A stretch of 46,703 nucleotides of DNA, taken from assembly GCA_024227475.1 (NCBI GenBank), contig JAAEUI010000445.1, positions 1-46,703 of the forward strand, written 5' to 3'. The translations under genes and the position numbers were made by a program. Below, one piece after another: positions 34,224-43,379 of this stretch (its first letter is position 1; every line of letters begins with the position of its first letter). The DNA is from Paracoccaceae bacterium. Its GTDB lineage: Bacteria; Pseudomonadota; Alphaproteobacteria; Rhodobacterales; Rhodobacteraceae. Below the pieces are notes generated by a model. It was not told the DNA's origin. It saw only the letters and a list, made by a program, of their open reading frames with translations, and made no database searches.

Positions 34224-35544
34224 CACCGCGGTCAGATCGCTCACCCATAAGCGGGTCCTGAGCATCGCCTTTCCGGTGGTGATTTCCAACGCGACCGTGC
34301 CCATCCTTGGCGCTGTGGACACCGGCGTGGTCGGGCAGATGGGCGAAGCGGTGCCAATCGGCGCTGTTGGCATCGGCGCGATTATCCTGTCCGCGGTCTA
34401 CTGGATCTTCGGCTTTCTGCGTATGGGCACCGCAGGGCTGACAGCCCAAAGCATCGGAGCTGGAGAACGGGCAGAAACCTGTGCCCTACTGATGCGGGCG
34501 TTGATAATCGGTGCGGCGGGTGGTCTGGCGCTGATCCTGCTGCAAATCCCGCTGTTCTGGGGGGCTTTCCGGATGGCCCCGGCCTCACCGGAAGTCGAGG
34601 CGCTGGCCTCTGACTACATGCAAATCCGTATTTTCAGCGCCCCGGCGGCGATTGCGATTTACGGCATCACCGGCTGGCTGGTGGCGCATGAGCGTACAAA
34701 GACCATGCTGGTACTGCAGTTGTGGATGAACGGGTTGAACATTCTGCTCGACGTTCTGTTCGTGCTGCAATTCGGTTGGGGAGTTGAAGGCGTCGCCACC
34801 GCGACCGTGATCGCGGAATGGTCGGCACTGGGCCTTGGACTCTGGCTGACCCGTGATGCGTTTCAGGGTGGGCACTGGAAAAACCGTGCGAGCGTTTTTG
34901 ACCCGGCGCGCCTGCGCAATATGGCAGGTGTGAACCGGGACATTATGATCCGCTCAGTCCTGTTGCAGGTTGCCTTTGTCTCATTCCTGTTTCTGGGTTC
35001 GTCGTTTGATGACGTTACATTGGCGGCCAATCAGGTGCTGCTGCAGTTTCTTTACATCACCGCTTACGCGCTCGATGGTTTTGCCTTTGCCGCCGAGGCC
35101 CTGGTTGGGCAGTCGCTTGGGGCGCGAAACCGGGCCGCCCTGCGCCGGGGTGTGATTCTGACCAGCCAGTGGGGTGCCGCGATAACCCTTTGTGTTACCC
35201 TTGGCTTTGCAATCGGGGGGCCAACCCTTATCCGGATCATGACGACAGCGACGGACGTCCAGCAGGCAGCCGACAGCTATCTGTTCTGGATGGTGTTGGC
35301 GCCTTTGTTGGGCGGCGCGTCCTGGATGTTAGATGGGATTTTTATCGGCGCGACCAGGTCGCGTGACATGCGCAACATGATGGCGGTTTCGATCTGTATT
35401 TACGGCCTGTGCCTGGCGATCCTGATGCCCGCGTTCGGCAATCACGGGCTCTGGGCCAGCCTTATCCTGTTCTTCGTGGCACGCGGGATCACCCTTGGCC
35501 TGCGGTATCCGGCACTGGAACGCGCGGCAGATGAAGCAAATTGA
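34216..35544 (+). CDS. MATE-family efflux transporter
   Basis: A 442-aa, twelve-helix exporter of the DinF-like MATE branch. Two six-helix halves are visible; the first has ISNATVPILGAVDTGVVGQMG near residue 24, and the second has LDGFAFAAEALVGQSLGARN near residue 290. It exports organic cations or other compounds using Na+ or H+ gradients; the substrate is unknown. The ATG at 34216 lies inside the preceding thioesterase gene with AAGG upstream, so the three genes form a coupled unit. A hairpin follows 26 bp after its stop. Confidence 0.9.
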   Translation: MADTAVRSLTHKRVLSIAFPVVISNATVPILGAVDTGVVGQMGEAVPIGAVGIGAIILSAVYWIFGFLRMGTAGLTAQSIGAGERAETCALLMRALIIGAAGGLALILLQIPLFWGAFRMAPASPEVEALASDYMQIRIFSAPAAIAIYGITGWLVAHERTKTMLVLQLWMNGLNILLDVLFVLQFGWGVEGVATATVIAEWSALGLGLWLTRDAFQGGHWKNRASVFDPARLRNMAGVNRDIMIRSVLLQVAFVSFLFLGSSFDDVTLAANQVLLQFLYITAYALDGFAFAAEALVGQSLGARNRAALRRGVILTSQWGAAITLCVTLGFAIGGPTLIRIMTTATDVQQAADSYLFWMVLAPLLGGASWMLDGIFIGATRSRDMRNMMAVSICIYGLCLAILMPAFGNHGLWASLILFFVARGITLGLRYPALERAADEAN

Positions 35545-35569
35545 GGCGCTGGCGCGCCACACCATTTAT

Positions 35570-35590
35570 GCCCCTGACAAAATCAGGGGC
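35570..35590 (+). terminator. Stem-loop after the MATE gene
   Basis: GCCCCTGA-CAAAA-TCAGGGGC folds into an eight-pair GC-rich stem, between the convergent MATE and ArsC-like genes. No T tract follows on the plus strand. A short motif (GATGCCTCCGGCTGAAGTATTT, 35592-35613) follows; I associate this kind of sequence with gene ends in Rhodobacteraceae genomes, from memory only. Confidence 0.55.
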
Positions 35591-35635
35591 GGATGCCTCC
35601 GGCTGAAGTATTTCAGGCTCCAAAAAAGCGCAGAG

Positions 35636-35983
35636 TCAGAGGATATCCAACACGGACTCTGGCGGTCGGCCAAGCGATGCCTTGCCGTTGTGCCAGACCA
35701 GCGGGCGTTCGATCAGGATCGGATGCGTCACCATGGCCGCGATCAGGGTTTCGGGCAGGTTGTTTTTGGACAGGCCGAGGTCTTTGAACACCTGTTCGCC
35801 CGTACGCATCAGGGCTATGGCCTCAACCCTCAAAAGTTCTAGCGCCGTGCGAATTGCAGCTTCGGTCGGTGGCGTCTGCTGGTAGTTGACGATTTCGGGT
35901 GTAAAGCCCCGCTCCTCCAACAAAGCCAGTGTCTGGCGCGATTTCGAACAGCTCGGGTTGTGCCAGATTTTCGGTTGGGTCAA
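35636..35983 (-). CDS. ArsC-family reductase-like protein
   Basis: A 115-aa protein of the glutaredoxin-linked ArsC family: the catalytic cysteine is in [17 protein letters not shown] (near residue 12), and [24 protein letters not shown] is the conserved C-terminal part. Activity may be arsenate reduction or, as for YffB/Spx-like relatives, another thiol reaction; no other ars genes are nearby. It starts with TTG overlapping the pyrD stop, so it is translated after pyrD by coupling. Confidence 0.85.
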   Translation of the reverse strand: MTQPKIWHNPSCSKSRQTLALLEERGFTPEIVNYQQTPPTEAAIRTALELLRVEAIALMRTGEQVFKDLGLSKNNLPETLIAAMVTHPILIERPLVWHNGKASLGRPPESVLDIL

Positions 35984-37038
35984 AGGAAACGCCCCCTGTC
36001 CGTGCCGACCGCATCAGCAACATTTTCAAATCCATCGCGCTCCAGCAGCCGGTCAAGGCCGTGGGCAATATCGCTGACCAGGCTGAAACCGCCATAAACC
36101 AGCGCGGTGTAAAGCTGAACCGCAGAAGCCCCGGCGCGGATTTTGGCGTAGGCCTGTTCTGCCGTGGCAATCCCGCCGACGCCGATCAGCGGGATATCCG
36201 GCCCGACGAGGGTTGAGAGCCGCGCCAGAATGCGGGTGGATTTCTCAAACAGCGGCTGACCAGACAACCCTCCGGCCTGTACCCGGTCAGCAGAAGTCAG
36301 CCCGCCGCGTGACAGGGTGGTGTTGGTGGCGATGATGGCGTCGAGGCCTGAGGCCTTGGCAACTTCCGCAATATCAGAGAGGTCACTCTCACTCAGGTCC
36401 GGCGCGATTTTCAGGAATACCGGAATTTTCCGCTCCAGAGCGTCACGGGTGGTCATCACCCCGGACAGCAAGGCAGACAGTGCCGCCTTACCCTGCAGAT
36501 CGCGCAGTTTTTCGGTGTTGGGGGAGGAGACGTTCACTGCGGCAAAATCGACATACGCACCGCAGGTCTTCAGCACTGAGGCAAAATCGGCGGCCCGGTC
36601 TTCGCTGGTCTTGTTGGCCCCGAGGTTGAGCCCTACGATGCCCTGTTGCGGGCGTGTGGCCAGACGGGCGGCAATTGCTTCGGCCCCCTGATTGTTGAAA
36701 CCAAAGCGGTTGATGGCCGCCTTGTCCTCGCGCAGGCGGAACAGGCGCGGCTTTGGGTTGCCGGGTTGAGGCAGGGGAGTGGCGGCGCCAACCTCGATAA
36801 AGCCGAAACCGGATTTCAACAGCGGCGCTATGGCTTCAGCATTCTTGTCAAACCCGGCGGCCAGACCGACAGGATTGGGTATGGTTAACCCGGCAAACGT
36901 TGTTTTCAGTCTTGGCGAGGTAACTGGGCCGGGCTGGCGGGTCAGACCGGCCTTCAGCGCTCTGATCGACAGGCTGTGGCCGGCTTCGGGATCAATCCGG
37001 TACATCGCGGCAAGGGCGAGTTTTTCGGTCAGCTTCAT
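35980..37038 (-). CDS. pyrD: Dihydroorotate dehydrogenase, class 2 (quinone)
   Basis: Membrane-associated flavoenzyme of pyrimidine synthesis that reduces quinone. From the ATG at 37038 it has 352 aa. The N-terminal amphipathic helix is [32 protein letters not shown] and substrate residues include [22 protein letters not shown] and the catalytic serine region [15 protein letters not shown], the serine marking class 2. [16 protein letters not shown]-type residues end the barrel as [15 protein letters not shown]. The start overlaps the DUF952 stop (ATGA). Confidence 0.95.
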   Translation of the reverse strand: MKLTEKLALAAMYRIDPEAGHSLSIRALKAGLTRQPGPVTSPRLKTTFAGLTIPNPVGLAAGFDKNAEAIAPLLKSGFGFIEVGAATPLPQPGNPKPRLFRLREDKAAINRFGFNNQGAEAIAARLATRPQQGIVGLNLGANKTSEDRAADFASVLKTCGAYVDFAAVNVSSPNTEKLRDLQGKAALSALLSGVMTTRDALERKIPVFLKIAPDLSESDLSDIAEVAKASGLDAIIATNTTLSRGGLTSADRVQAGGLSGQPLFEKSTRILARLSTLVGPDIPLIGVGGIATAEQAYAKIRAGASAVQLYTALVYGGFSLVSDIAHGLDRLLERDGFENVADAVGTDRGRFL

Positions 37039-37370
37039 TGCATGACTTCCGGGAATATGTGGCCATCCTCGCCAAGTGGCAGCGGTTCGGCCCACAATAC
37101 ATCCGCCATTTGCAGAACGTCATAAAGATGCGGAAAACGGGCGCCGCCGCGCGACACTTCCCACTTCAGCCCTTCCAGCCCATCCGCATCAACCGCGATC
37201 AGCCAGAGATCGTCTTGCCCGGCGAAATGTCTGGTGGCGGTTTCACCGGCCTGTTCTGCGGTTGAGAAATGGATGAACCCGTCCGCCAGATCTACCGGCG
37301 CACCATCACTGTGGCCTCGGGCCTGCATGTCGGTCCATTGCGGAGCCGTGAAAATTTTGTAAATCACCAT
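37035..37370 (-). CDS. DUF952-family protein
   Basis: A 111-aa protein with the family pattern: [17 protein letters not shown] at the start, [34 protein letters not shown] in the middle, and [25 protein letters not shown] at the end. It belongs to DUF952, of unknown function. Its stop overlaps the pyrD ATG by 4 bp, so it is co-translated with pyrD. Confidence 0.85.
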   Translation of the reverse strand: MVIYKIFTAPQWTDMQARGHSDGAPVDLADGFIHFSTAEQAGETATRHFAGQDDLWLIAVDADGLEGLKWEVSRGGARFPHLYDVLQMADVLWAEPLPLGEDGHIFPEVMQ

Positions 37371-37420
37371 ACCTGCCAGATGCAGGCTCTGACACAGACC
37401 GTCAAGAAGAATTGGGGTGT

Positions 37421-37537
37421 TTAGTGCGCTTTGCGTTTAAGCTGAAGCAGCTTAGACGCAAAGCGTCGGTTTAAGCCTTTGACGTGGCTGCGTTTTGCGT
37501 TCACCTTGTGAGTCAAGATAAACGCAAAACGCTCTAA
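37421..37537. repeat. 117-bp two-hairpin element downstream of the 69-aa ORF
   Basis: Starts TTAGTGCGC and ends GCGCTCTAA-like (AACGCTCTAA). Hairpin 1: GCTTTGCGTTTAAGC with the arm GCTTAGACGCAAAGC (37429-37465). Hairpin 2: GCGTTTTGCGTT and AACGCAAAACGC. This copy and the half copy at 10905-10942 have nearly the same first hairpin. The right terminus contains the stop of the 69-aa ORF. Confidence 0.85.
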
Positions 37538-37743
37538 CCGTAGCGCGCCTGAATCATCAGGAACATGTCCGGCGGGGTCATCAGTTCGGCGTCCCGTTCC
37601 GCCTGTTTCCTTGCGTGCTCCATTGCCACCAGCCGTTGCAGCGGGCAGGACATTGTCTCCGACGTGCGGAAGCCCTCTGCGCTTGGGTCGCTGCTGCTCC
37701 GGTCAGGTTCCGAAGGTTTTCTCGGGTCGATATAAGATGCCAT
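37534..37743 (-). CDS. Hypothetical 69-aa protein between two palindromic elements
   Basis: A small, polar ORF that starts MASYIDPRKPSEPDRSSSD and ends MTPPDMFLMIQARYG. I do not recognise the family. The middle (PLQRLVAMEHARKQAERDAEL) could be a helix; the N-terminus looks disordered. The stop (TAG) is formed by the terminal TTAG of the element 37421-37537. A GAGAGCGAG stretch lies 5' of the ATG. It stands alone, 37744-37893 upstream being non-coding, and could be a real small protein or chance. Confidence 0.5.
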   Translation of the reverse strand: MASYIDPRKPSEPDRSSSDPSAEGFRTSETMSCPLQRLVAMEHARKQAERDAELMTPPDMFLMIQARYG

Positions 37744-37893
37744 AGTCCACTCGCTCTCTGTGGCGCGCCCTTTTGGCAGGACGCTTTATTGCCTTCACAA
37801 GAATCAGCGAACGCCCGGATAAGGGCGGAAATGGTGCAGCCCGGAGAGGGCCGCCAGATAAATGTGTTGTATTTTGGTTTTTATGTAACGGTT

Positions 37894-38010
37894 TTAGAGC
37901 GTTTCAGGTTTTAACCGCACCGGTTTTGACCTGAAACACCGTTCCAAGTATCTGGTATTGCTGCTTTTCAGGTTTCATGGGTGATTCCAAAAAAACCTGA
38001 AAAGCTCTAG
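37894..38010. repeat. 117-bp two-hairpin element at the thrS stop
   Basis: Starts TTAGAGCGTTTC and ends GAAAAGCTCTAG. Hairpin 1: GTTTCAGGT and ACCTGAAAC (about 37901-37937). Hairpin 2: GCTTTTCAGGTTT and AAACCTGAAAAGC (about 37962-38004). It aligns with the reverse complement of the copy at 3431-3547 through GAAAC-CCG and AAGTATCTGG. The terminal CTAG (38007-38010) contains the thrS stop codon TAG. Confidence 0.88.
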
Positions 38011-39953
38011 CGCAGATCCGGGGGTGCTGCCTCAGCTACGAAAGAGGCAATTGCCTCTTCCAATGGCACCACAGAAGTCTGTTTCTCACCGAGTCGCCGC
38101 ACGGAAACTGTGCGCTCCCCAACCTCCTTCATGCCAATCGCCAGAATGGCCGGAACTTTGGCCAGCGAGTGCTCGCGGACCTTGTAGTTGATCTTCTCGT
38201 TGCGGATATCTGCAACAGCCCGGATGCCGGCGGCATTCAGCACTGCAACCACCTCGTTCACATAATCATCCGCATCCGACACGATCGAAGCCACTACCAC
38301 CTGTGTTGGCGCCAGCCACATCGGAAAGCGCCCGGCGTGGTTTTCGATAAGAATGCCAAGGAACCGCTCGAACGAGCCCAGGATAGCGCGGTGCATCATA
38401 ACGGGGCGGTGTTTCTGGCCGTCTTCGCCAACGTATTCCGCGTCCAGCCGTTCGGGCAGCACGAAATCGGCCTGAAAGGTACCGCACTGCCATTCGCGGC
38501 CAATCGCGTCGGTCAGTTTGAAATCGAGTTTAGGGCCGTAGAATGCGCCCTCTCCGGGGTCAACTTCATAATCCTCGGTCACGGTTTTCACTGCCGCTTC
38601 CAGTGCCGCTTCGGCTTTGTCCCAAACCTCGTCCGAGCCTGCGCGTACTTCGGGCCGGGTGGAGAACTTGATGTCGAACTTCTCAAACCCAAGATCGCGG
38701 TAAATGGTGCTCAGCAGGTCGATGAACAGTGCAGTTTCGTTCCGGATCTGATCCTCGGTGCAGAAGATATGAGCATCGTCCTGCGTAAAGCCGCGCACCC
38801 GCATCAACCCGTGCAGCGAGCCCGAAGGCTCGTAGCGGTGGCAGGAGCCGAATTCAGCCAGCCGGAGCGGCAGATCGCGATAGGATTTCAGGCCCTGATT
38901 GTAGATCTGAACATGGCATGGGCAATTCATCGGTTTGAGCGCGTTAGTCCGCTTCTCGTTGGCATGTTCCTCGTCGATCTCGGTGGTAAACATGTGTTCG
39001 CGGTATTTTTCCCAGTGGCCTGAGGCCTCCCAGAGCTTACGATCCACCACCTGCGGGGTTTTGATTTCCTTGTATCCGGCTGCGGTCAGTCGACGGCGCA
39101 TATAGTCTTCCAGTGAGCGGAAAACAGACCAGCCATTAGGGTGCCAGAACACCATGCCCGGTGCCTCTTCCTGAAAATGAAACAGCTCCAGGGATTTGCC
39201 AAGCTTGCGGTGGTCGCGTTTTTCGGCCTCTTCCAGCATGTGGAGATAGGCCTTGAGGTCGGATTTGTTCTTGAATGCCACCCCGTAAATGCGCTGCAGC
39301 ATTTTGTTGTCGGAGTTGCCGCGCCAATAGGCGCCAGCGACGCTCATCAGTTTGAAGCAATCGCCCGGAACCTGCCCGGTGTGCTGCAGGTGCGGGCCGC
39401 GGCACAGGTCCTGCCAGTGCCCGTGCCAGTACATGCGCAGGTCTTCATTCCCGGCGATGGCTTCGATCAGCTCGACCTTATAGGGTTCGTCGTTGTCGCG
39501 GTAAAATTGGACCGCACGGTCGCGATTCCAGACCTCGGTGGTGACCGGTTCGCGCTTGTTGATGATCTCGCGCATTTTCTTTTCGACAACGCCAAGGTCT
39601 TCGGGGGAGAACGGCTCGTCGCGGTCAAAATCGTAGTAAAACCCGTTTTCGATCACCGGGCCAATGGTGACTTTCACATCCGGCCACAGTTCCTGCACCG
39701 CGCGGGCCATGATATGGGCGCAGTCGTGCCGGATCAGTTCCAGCGCCTGGGCGTCGTCCTTGATGGTGTGGATGGCGAAACCGGCGTCGGCTTCGATAGG
39801 GCGGGAAAGATCCCGGTGCTCGCCGTTCACCGAGCAGGAAAACGCAGCTTTGGACAGCGATTTGGAGATGTCAGCGGCGACTCGTGCGCCGGTTACCCCA
39901 GCGGGATAGCTGCGCTTTGCGCCATCGGGAAGGGTGAGAGTAATGTCGGCCAT
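38007..39953 (-). CDS. thrS: Threonyl-tRNA synthetase
   Basis: Class II synthetase for threonine, 648 aa, full length. It has an N-terminal TGS domain (about 1-60), an editing domain with [17 protein letters not shown] and [10 protein letters not shown], and a catalytic core with the zinc cysteine in [28 protein letters not shown], motif 2 near [14 protein letters not shown], and motif 3 [17 protein letters not shown]. The HGTP anticodon domain is at the C-terminus. GGAGGTG precedes the ATG. Its TAG stop lies in the CTAG end of the element 37894-38010. It has its own promoter region upstream, where a 269-bp gap holds a REP-like pair. Confidence 0.97.
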   Translation of the reverse strand: MADITLTLPDGAKRSYPAGVTGARVAADISKSLSKAAFSCSVNGEHRDLSRPIEADAGFAIHTIKDDAQALELIRHDCAHIMARAVQELWPDVKVTIGPVIENGFYYDFDRDEPFSPEDLGVVEKKMREIINKREPVTTEVWNRDRAVQFYRDNDEPYKVELIEAIAGNEDLRMYWHGHWQDLCRGPHLQHTGQVPGDCFKLMSVAGAYWRGNSDNKMLQRIYGVAFKNKSDLKAYLHMLEEAEKRDHRKLGKSLELFHFQEEAPGMVFWHPNGWSVFRSLEDYMRRRLTAAGYKEIKTPQVVDRKLWEASGHWEKYREHMFTTEIDEEHANEKRTNALKPMNCPCHVQIYNQGLKSYRDLPLRLAEFGSCHRYEPSGSLHGLMRVRGFTQDDAHIFCTEDQIRNETALFIDLLSTIYRDLGFEKFDIKFSTRPEVRAGSDEVWDKAEAALEAAVKTVTEDYEVDPGEGAFYGPKLDFKLTDAIGREWQCGTFQADFVLPERLDAEYVGEDGQKHRPVMMHRAILGSFERFLGILIENHAGRFPMWLAPTQVVVASIVSDADDYVNEVVAVLNAAGIRAVADIRNEKINYKVREHSLAKVPAILAIGMKEVGERTVSVRRLGEKQTSVVPLEEAIASFVAEAAPPDLR

Positions 39954-40108
39954 CTTGTGGCACCTCCATCGGTTTGGCGCCTACAAAACGCCCGGTTGCG
40001 GTTATGTGGGGTGGGTTTAGTCGGTGGTTGGAAGGGTTGTCAACTGCAAGGGACGCCAGAGCGACGGCTGATCAGATTAATACGTGACACGCACGTTTCA
40101 TAATTGCG

Positions 40109-40176
40109 GTAGGCCGGGCTTAAGCCCGGCATCCTTGCTGTGCCTGCCTCATTGCCGGACTTCAGCCCGGCCTACC
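40109..40176. repeat. REP-like inverted pair
   Basis: GGTAGGCCGGGCTTAAGCCC at 40109-40128 pairs with the stretch ending at 40176 (GCCCGGCCTACC), and each half is itself palindromic around GGGCTTAAGCCC or GGACTTCAGCCC. This is the shape of a REP/BIME unit. It lies between the divergent thrS and hydrolase genes. The rest of 39954-40222 has nothing I can support. Confidence 0.75.
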
Positions 40177-40261
40177 AAATACATGTATTCGCTTTGCTGA
40201 ACCTCCCCGAATAATTCAGACAATGCTAAACAGACGCAACCAATCCCGATTCGAGTGTACA

Positions 40262-41026
40262 ATGACTACCCCCCAAACCCTTACCACCCCGCAAAACCGC
40301 AGCATCGCCCACCACCAGATGCCCGGCTCCGGCCCTGGCGTCGTATTCCTTGGCGGGTTCAAATCCGACATGGAGGGAACTAAGGCACTGTACCTTGAAG
40401 ACTGGGCCAAGGCGCAGGGCCGTGCGTTTCTGCGCTTTGATTATTCGGGCCATGGCCAGTCCTCCGGCGACTTTCTTGACGGCTCGATTGGCGAATGGGC
40501 CGAGGATGCGATGGAAGCTATCAAGACCCTCACCGAAGGACCGCAAATCCTCGTCGGCAGTTCCATGGGCGGCTGGATCTCATTGCTGGTGGCCCGCGCA
40601 ATGCCCGGAAAACTTACCGGCCTGGTGGGCATTGCCGCCGCGCCGGATTTCACCGAGGACAGCATGTGGGACGGGTTCAGCAAAATGCAGCGCGCTGAGA
40701 TGAAGGCCAACGGGCAGATCGAACTGCCGTCGGATTACTCGGATGAACCCTATATCATCACTGAAAAACTCATCGAAGATGGCCGCAACCAGCTGGTGCT
40801 GCGCGATCCCCTGCCACTGGCGTTCCCGGTGCGGCTGCTGCATGGCACTGCTGACGTTGACGTGGCGATGTCGGTGCCGTTGCGTATCGTTGATCACGTA
40901 GCTGGTGATGATGTCCGCCTCACTCTCGTCAAGGACGCCGATCACCGGTTTTCCGAGCCGGATCTGCTGGACCTGATCGTCGCGGCCATCGGCGAGATCG
41001 ACACACGTTTACAGGCAGGCGGGTAA
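40262..41026 (+). CDS. Alpha/beta hydrolase (ABHD10-like serine hydrolase)
   Basis: A 254-aa single-domain serine hydrolase. The nucleophile elbow GSSMGGWISLL is near residue 100, the oxyanion strand FLGGFKSDMEGTKA near residue 29, and the catalytic His is in KDADHRFSEPD near residue 224. LLHGTADVDV holds the probable acid. The layout resembles ABHD10-type thioesterases/esterases; the substrate is unknown. An ATG at 40223 would add 13 residues; I prefer 40262, where MTTPQ begins. The stop overlaps the nitroreductase start (TAATG). Confidence 0.85.
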   Translation: MTTPQTLTTPQNRSIAHHQMPGSGPGVVFLGGFKSDMEGTKALYLEDWAKAQGRAFLRFDYSGHGQSSGDFLDGSIGEWAEDAMEAIKTLTEGPQILVGSSMGGWISLLVARAMPGKLTGLVGIAAAPDFTEDSMWDGFSKMQRAEMKANGQIELPSDYSDEPYIITEKLIEDGRNQLVLRDPLPLAFPVRLLHGTADVDVAMSVPLRIVDHVAGDDVRLTLVKDADHRFSEPDLLDLIVAAIGEIDTRLQAGG

Positions 41027-41688
41027 TGAAGGTTTCGCAAGCCGTAGCACAACGCCGCTCCTGCCGGGCGTTTCTGAGCGATCCGGTTGCATCGGACCTT
41101 CTGTGTGGTGTTTTTGAACGCGCCGCCCGCGCTGCCTCGGGCGGGAATTTGCAGCCCTGGCGGGTGTATCTGCTGAACGGCGAGAAAATGCAGGTGTTCA
41201 AGGGCATCATGGCTGACCGGATTTCGGCCGGTCTGGTTGATACGCCGGCATACGCCATCTATCCGCACCCCTTGCACGAACCCTATCGCAGCCAGCGGTA
41301 TGAAGTTGGCGAAACCATGTACGGAGCGGTCGGTGTGGGTCGTGAGGACAAGGCGGAGCGGCGCAAATGGTTTGCCCGCAATTATCAGTTCTTCGGCGCA
41401 CCAGCCGCGGCCTTCCTGTTTGTCGACCGGGCTATGGGACCAGCACAATGGAGTGATCTGGGCGGATATCTTGCCACGGTTCAGTTGCTGCTGGAGGAGC
41501 AGGGTCTGGCCAGTTGTGCCCAGGAATCCTGGGTGACCCAGCACAAATCCGTGCAGTCTTACGTGCAGGCCCCGCCAGAGCAGATGCTGTTCTGCGGTAT
41601 CGCCATCGGCACGCCGGACAGGGAAGCGCCGATCAATCAGTTCATGACTACGCGGGCGGCGGCGGACGGCTGGCTGAGGGAGGTCTGA
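41026..41688 (+). CDS. Nitroreductase-family protein
   Basis: A 220-aa FMN oxidoreductase. The N-terminal RRSCRAFLSDPV and AARAASGGNLQPWRVYLLNGE (near residues 34-53) are the flavin-phosphate binding blocks. LGGYLATVQLLLEEQGLASCAQE and FCGIAIGTPDREAPIN are the other conserved parts. It reduces nitro groups, quinones or similar substrates with NAD(P)H. It is coupled to the hydrolase upstream by overlapping start and stop. Confidence 0.9.
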   Translation: MKVSQAVAQRRSCRAFLSDPVASDLLCGVFERAARAASGGNLQPWRVYLLNGEKMQVFKGIMADRISAGLVDTPAYAIYPHPLHEPYRSQRYEVGETMYGAVGVGREDKAERRKWFARNYQFFGAPAAAFLFVDRAMGPAQWSDLGGYLATVQLLLEEQGLASCAQESWVTQHKSVQSYVQAPPEQMLFCGIAIGTPDREAPINQFMTTRAAADGWLREV

Positions 41689-41773
41689 GCGGGCACGTGA
41701 CGTCAGGTCGGGCTTTGTCAAATGCCGGGTTACAGGTATTCCTCAACAACACTCGCACAAAACAGGTTCGCTG

Positions 41774-42748
41774 ATGCTGAAGTTTCTGAGGAATTCCCTT
41801 GTTGTTGTCCTGGTGCTGGCCGCCGCCGTTTATCTGTTTGGCCCGCGCGAACCAGTAGATACCACTGTCCGGTTTGACCCCACGGTTATCGGGGCCGATC
41901 TTGACCACTATCTGGCCGGGCGCGAAGCCCGGTTTGACGATATCATCCCCGGCGTTGAGAAGCGCATCGTCTGGGATGGGGCAGCGGGTGAAAAGACCGA
42001 TCTGGCGATTGTCTACGCGCATGGGTTTTCCTCGTCCTCAGTAGACATGCGTCCGGTGCCGGGCCGGGTCGCGGCCAACCTGAACGCCAACCTTTACTTC
42101 ATGCGTCTGGCCGGGCACGGGCGCACCGGGATTGCGATGTCAGAGCCCGACATGAACGCCTGGGTGCAGGATATGGCTGAGGCGATGGAGATCGGGCGGC
42201 GGATCGGGGATCGGGTGGTTGTTCTGTCCCTGTCCACCGGGGGCACATTATCGATACTGGCGGCGGCTTCGGAACAGATGAAAGATGGGCTGGCAGGCCT
42301 GGCCCTGGCCTCGCCGAATTTCGGCCCGGTCAATCCTCAGGCAAAACTGGCATACTGGCCTTTCGCCCGGACGTGGGTGCCGATGCTGGTGGGCCAGTGG
42401 CGCGAATGGGAGCCGCAAAACGAACTCCAGCGCAAATACTGGAATACGCGCTATGAAACCGTCGCGGTTTTGCCGATGATGGCGCTGGTGAAATCGGTCA
42501 ACCAACTCGACCTTGCAGAAATCACGACGCCTGCGCTGATCCTATATTCTGAAAACGATGCGGTGGTGTCCCCAGACATGACCGCAGCCGCGGCAGGGCA
42601 ATTGGGCGGCCCGGTGCAGATTGAAAAGCGGGTTATGACGCCATCTGACACCAAACATTCACACGTCATCGCTGGCGATATTCTCAGCCCGGCGCAAACC
42701 GATGAAACGGTTCGGATCGTCACCGATTGGGTCAATGACCTAAAGTAA
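41774..42748 (+). CDS. Alpha/beta hydrolase with N-terminal membrane anchor
   Basis: A 324-aa protein. A hydrophobic N-terminal helix (residues 4-23, FLRNSLVVVLVLAAAVYLFG) suggests a membrane anchor or uncleaved signal. The catalytic domain has VYAHGFSSSSVDMRP (oxyanion region, near 75), the nucleophile elbow VLSLSTGGTLSILAAA (near 153), ILYSENDAVVSP (acid) and the histidine in DTKHSHVIAGD. It is probably an esterase or lipase facing the periplasm; the substrate is unknown. Its end overlaps the convergent small membrane protein gene by 9 bp. Confidence 0.85.
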   Translation: MLKFLRNSLVVVLVLAAAVYLFGPREPVDTTVRFDPTVIGADLDHYLAGREARFDDIIPGVEKRIVWDGAAGEKTDLAIVYAHGFSSSSVDMRPVPGRVAANLNANLYFMRLAGHGRTGIAMSEPDMNAWVQDMAEAMEIGRRIGDRVVVLSLSTGGTLSILAAASEQMKDGLAGLALASPNFGPVNPQAKLAYWPFARTWVPMLVGQWREWEPQNELQRKYWNTRYETVAVLPMMALVKSVNQLDLAEITTPALILYSENDAVVSPDMTAAAAGQLGGPVQIEKRVMTPSDTKHSHVIAGDILSPAQTDETVRIVTDWVNDLK

Positions 42749-42952
42749 TATCCCGATGACAACCGTTGCCAGCCCCATTGTGGCGACAAAGACGGATGCC
42801 AGGTTTATCGGGATCAGGGTGCGAAGCTTGTTGACCAGTTCCTCGCCCTCAAGCCCCGAGGTGCGTAGCTTGTTGGCCTGAATAATGCAGTAGCCAAGAC
42901 CAGCGACGCCGAGCAGGGCAATAATTGCTCCGGGAATGATTAAATAGTCCAT
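42740..42952 (-). CDS. Small two-helix membrane protein
   Basis: A 70-aa protein with helices at residues 3-23 and 47-69, joined by a polar loop ([24 protein letters not shown]). I do not recognise the family by name. GAAGGAAC stands just before the ATG, and the length and regular TM pattern favour a real gene. Its last codons overlap the convergent hydrolase gene by 9 bp. Confidence 0.75.
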   Translation of the reverse strand: MDYLIIPGAIIALLGVAGLGYCIIQANKLRTSGLEGEELVNKLRTLIPINLASVFVATMGLATVVIGILL

Positions 42953-43076
42953 CGGGTTCCTTCGTTTGGACGCTTGTTACTGCAACCAAACCGATGCCGC
43001 AAGCATGGCCTTGCAGTGCCCGGGCAGGGCGGCTAGGCAGTTGCTCGAAATCGAATCCCAAAAGAGGTCAGAGCAG

Positions 43077-43337
43077 ATGAATGATGATTCCGTAGTAGAA
43101 GGCTCCTATCGCGTCGCCGCTGGTGAACTCCGCGCCTTTGTTGAACGGTTTGAGCGGCTGGAAGCAGAAAAGAAAGACATCGCGGATCAGCAGAAAGAGG
43201 TGATGGCCGAAGCCAAATCGCGCGGTTACGACACCAAGGTTCTACGTAAGGTTGTGGCACTGCGCAAGAAAGACCCGCAGGAGCTGTCCGAGGAAGAAGC
43301 CGTGCTGGAGATTTACAAAGAAGCCTTGGGGATGTGA
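43077..43337 (+). CDS. gapR: GapR-family nucleoid-associated protein (DUF2312)
   Basis: An 86-aa protein with the DUF2312 pattern [54 protein letters not shown]. In Caulobacter, GapR binds overtwisted AT-rich DNA ahead of replication and transcription and stimulates type II topoisomerases. The start ATG at 43077 follows AGAGG. It is a separate unit, followed by a region rich in RNA-like stems. Confidence 0.93.
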   Translation: MNDDSVVEGSYRVAAGELRAFVERFERLEAEKKDIADQQKEVMAEAKSRGYDTKVLRKVVALRKKDPQELSEEEAVLEIYKEALGM

Positions 43338-43379
43338 GCGGGGATGACGATGGGATGCGTTGCGCAAGCCGACACCCAC

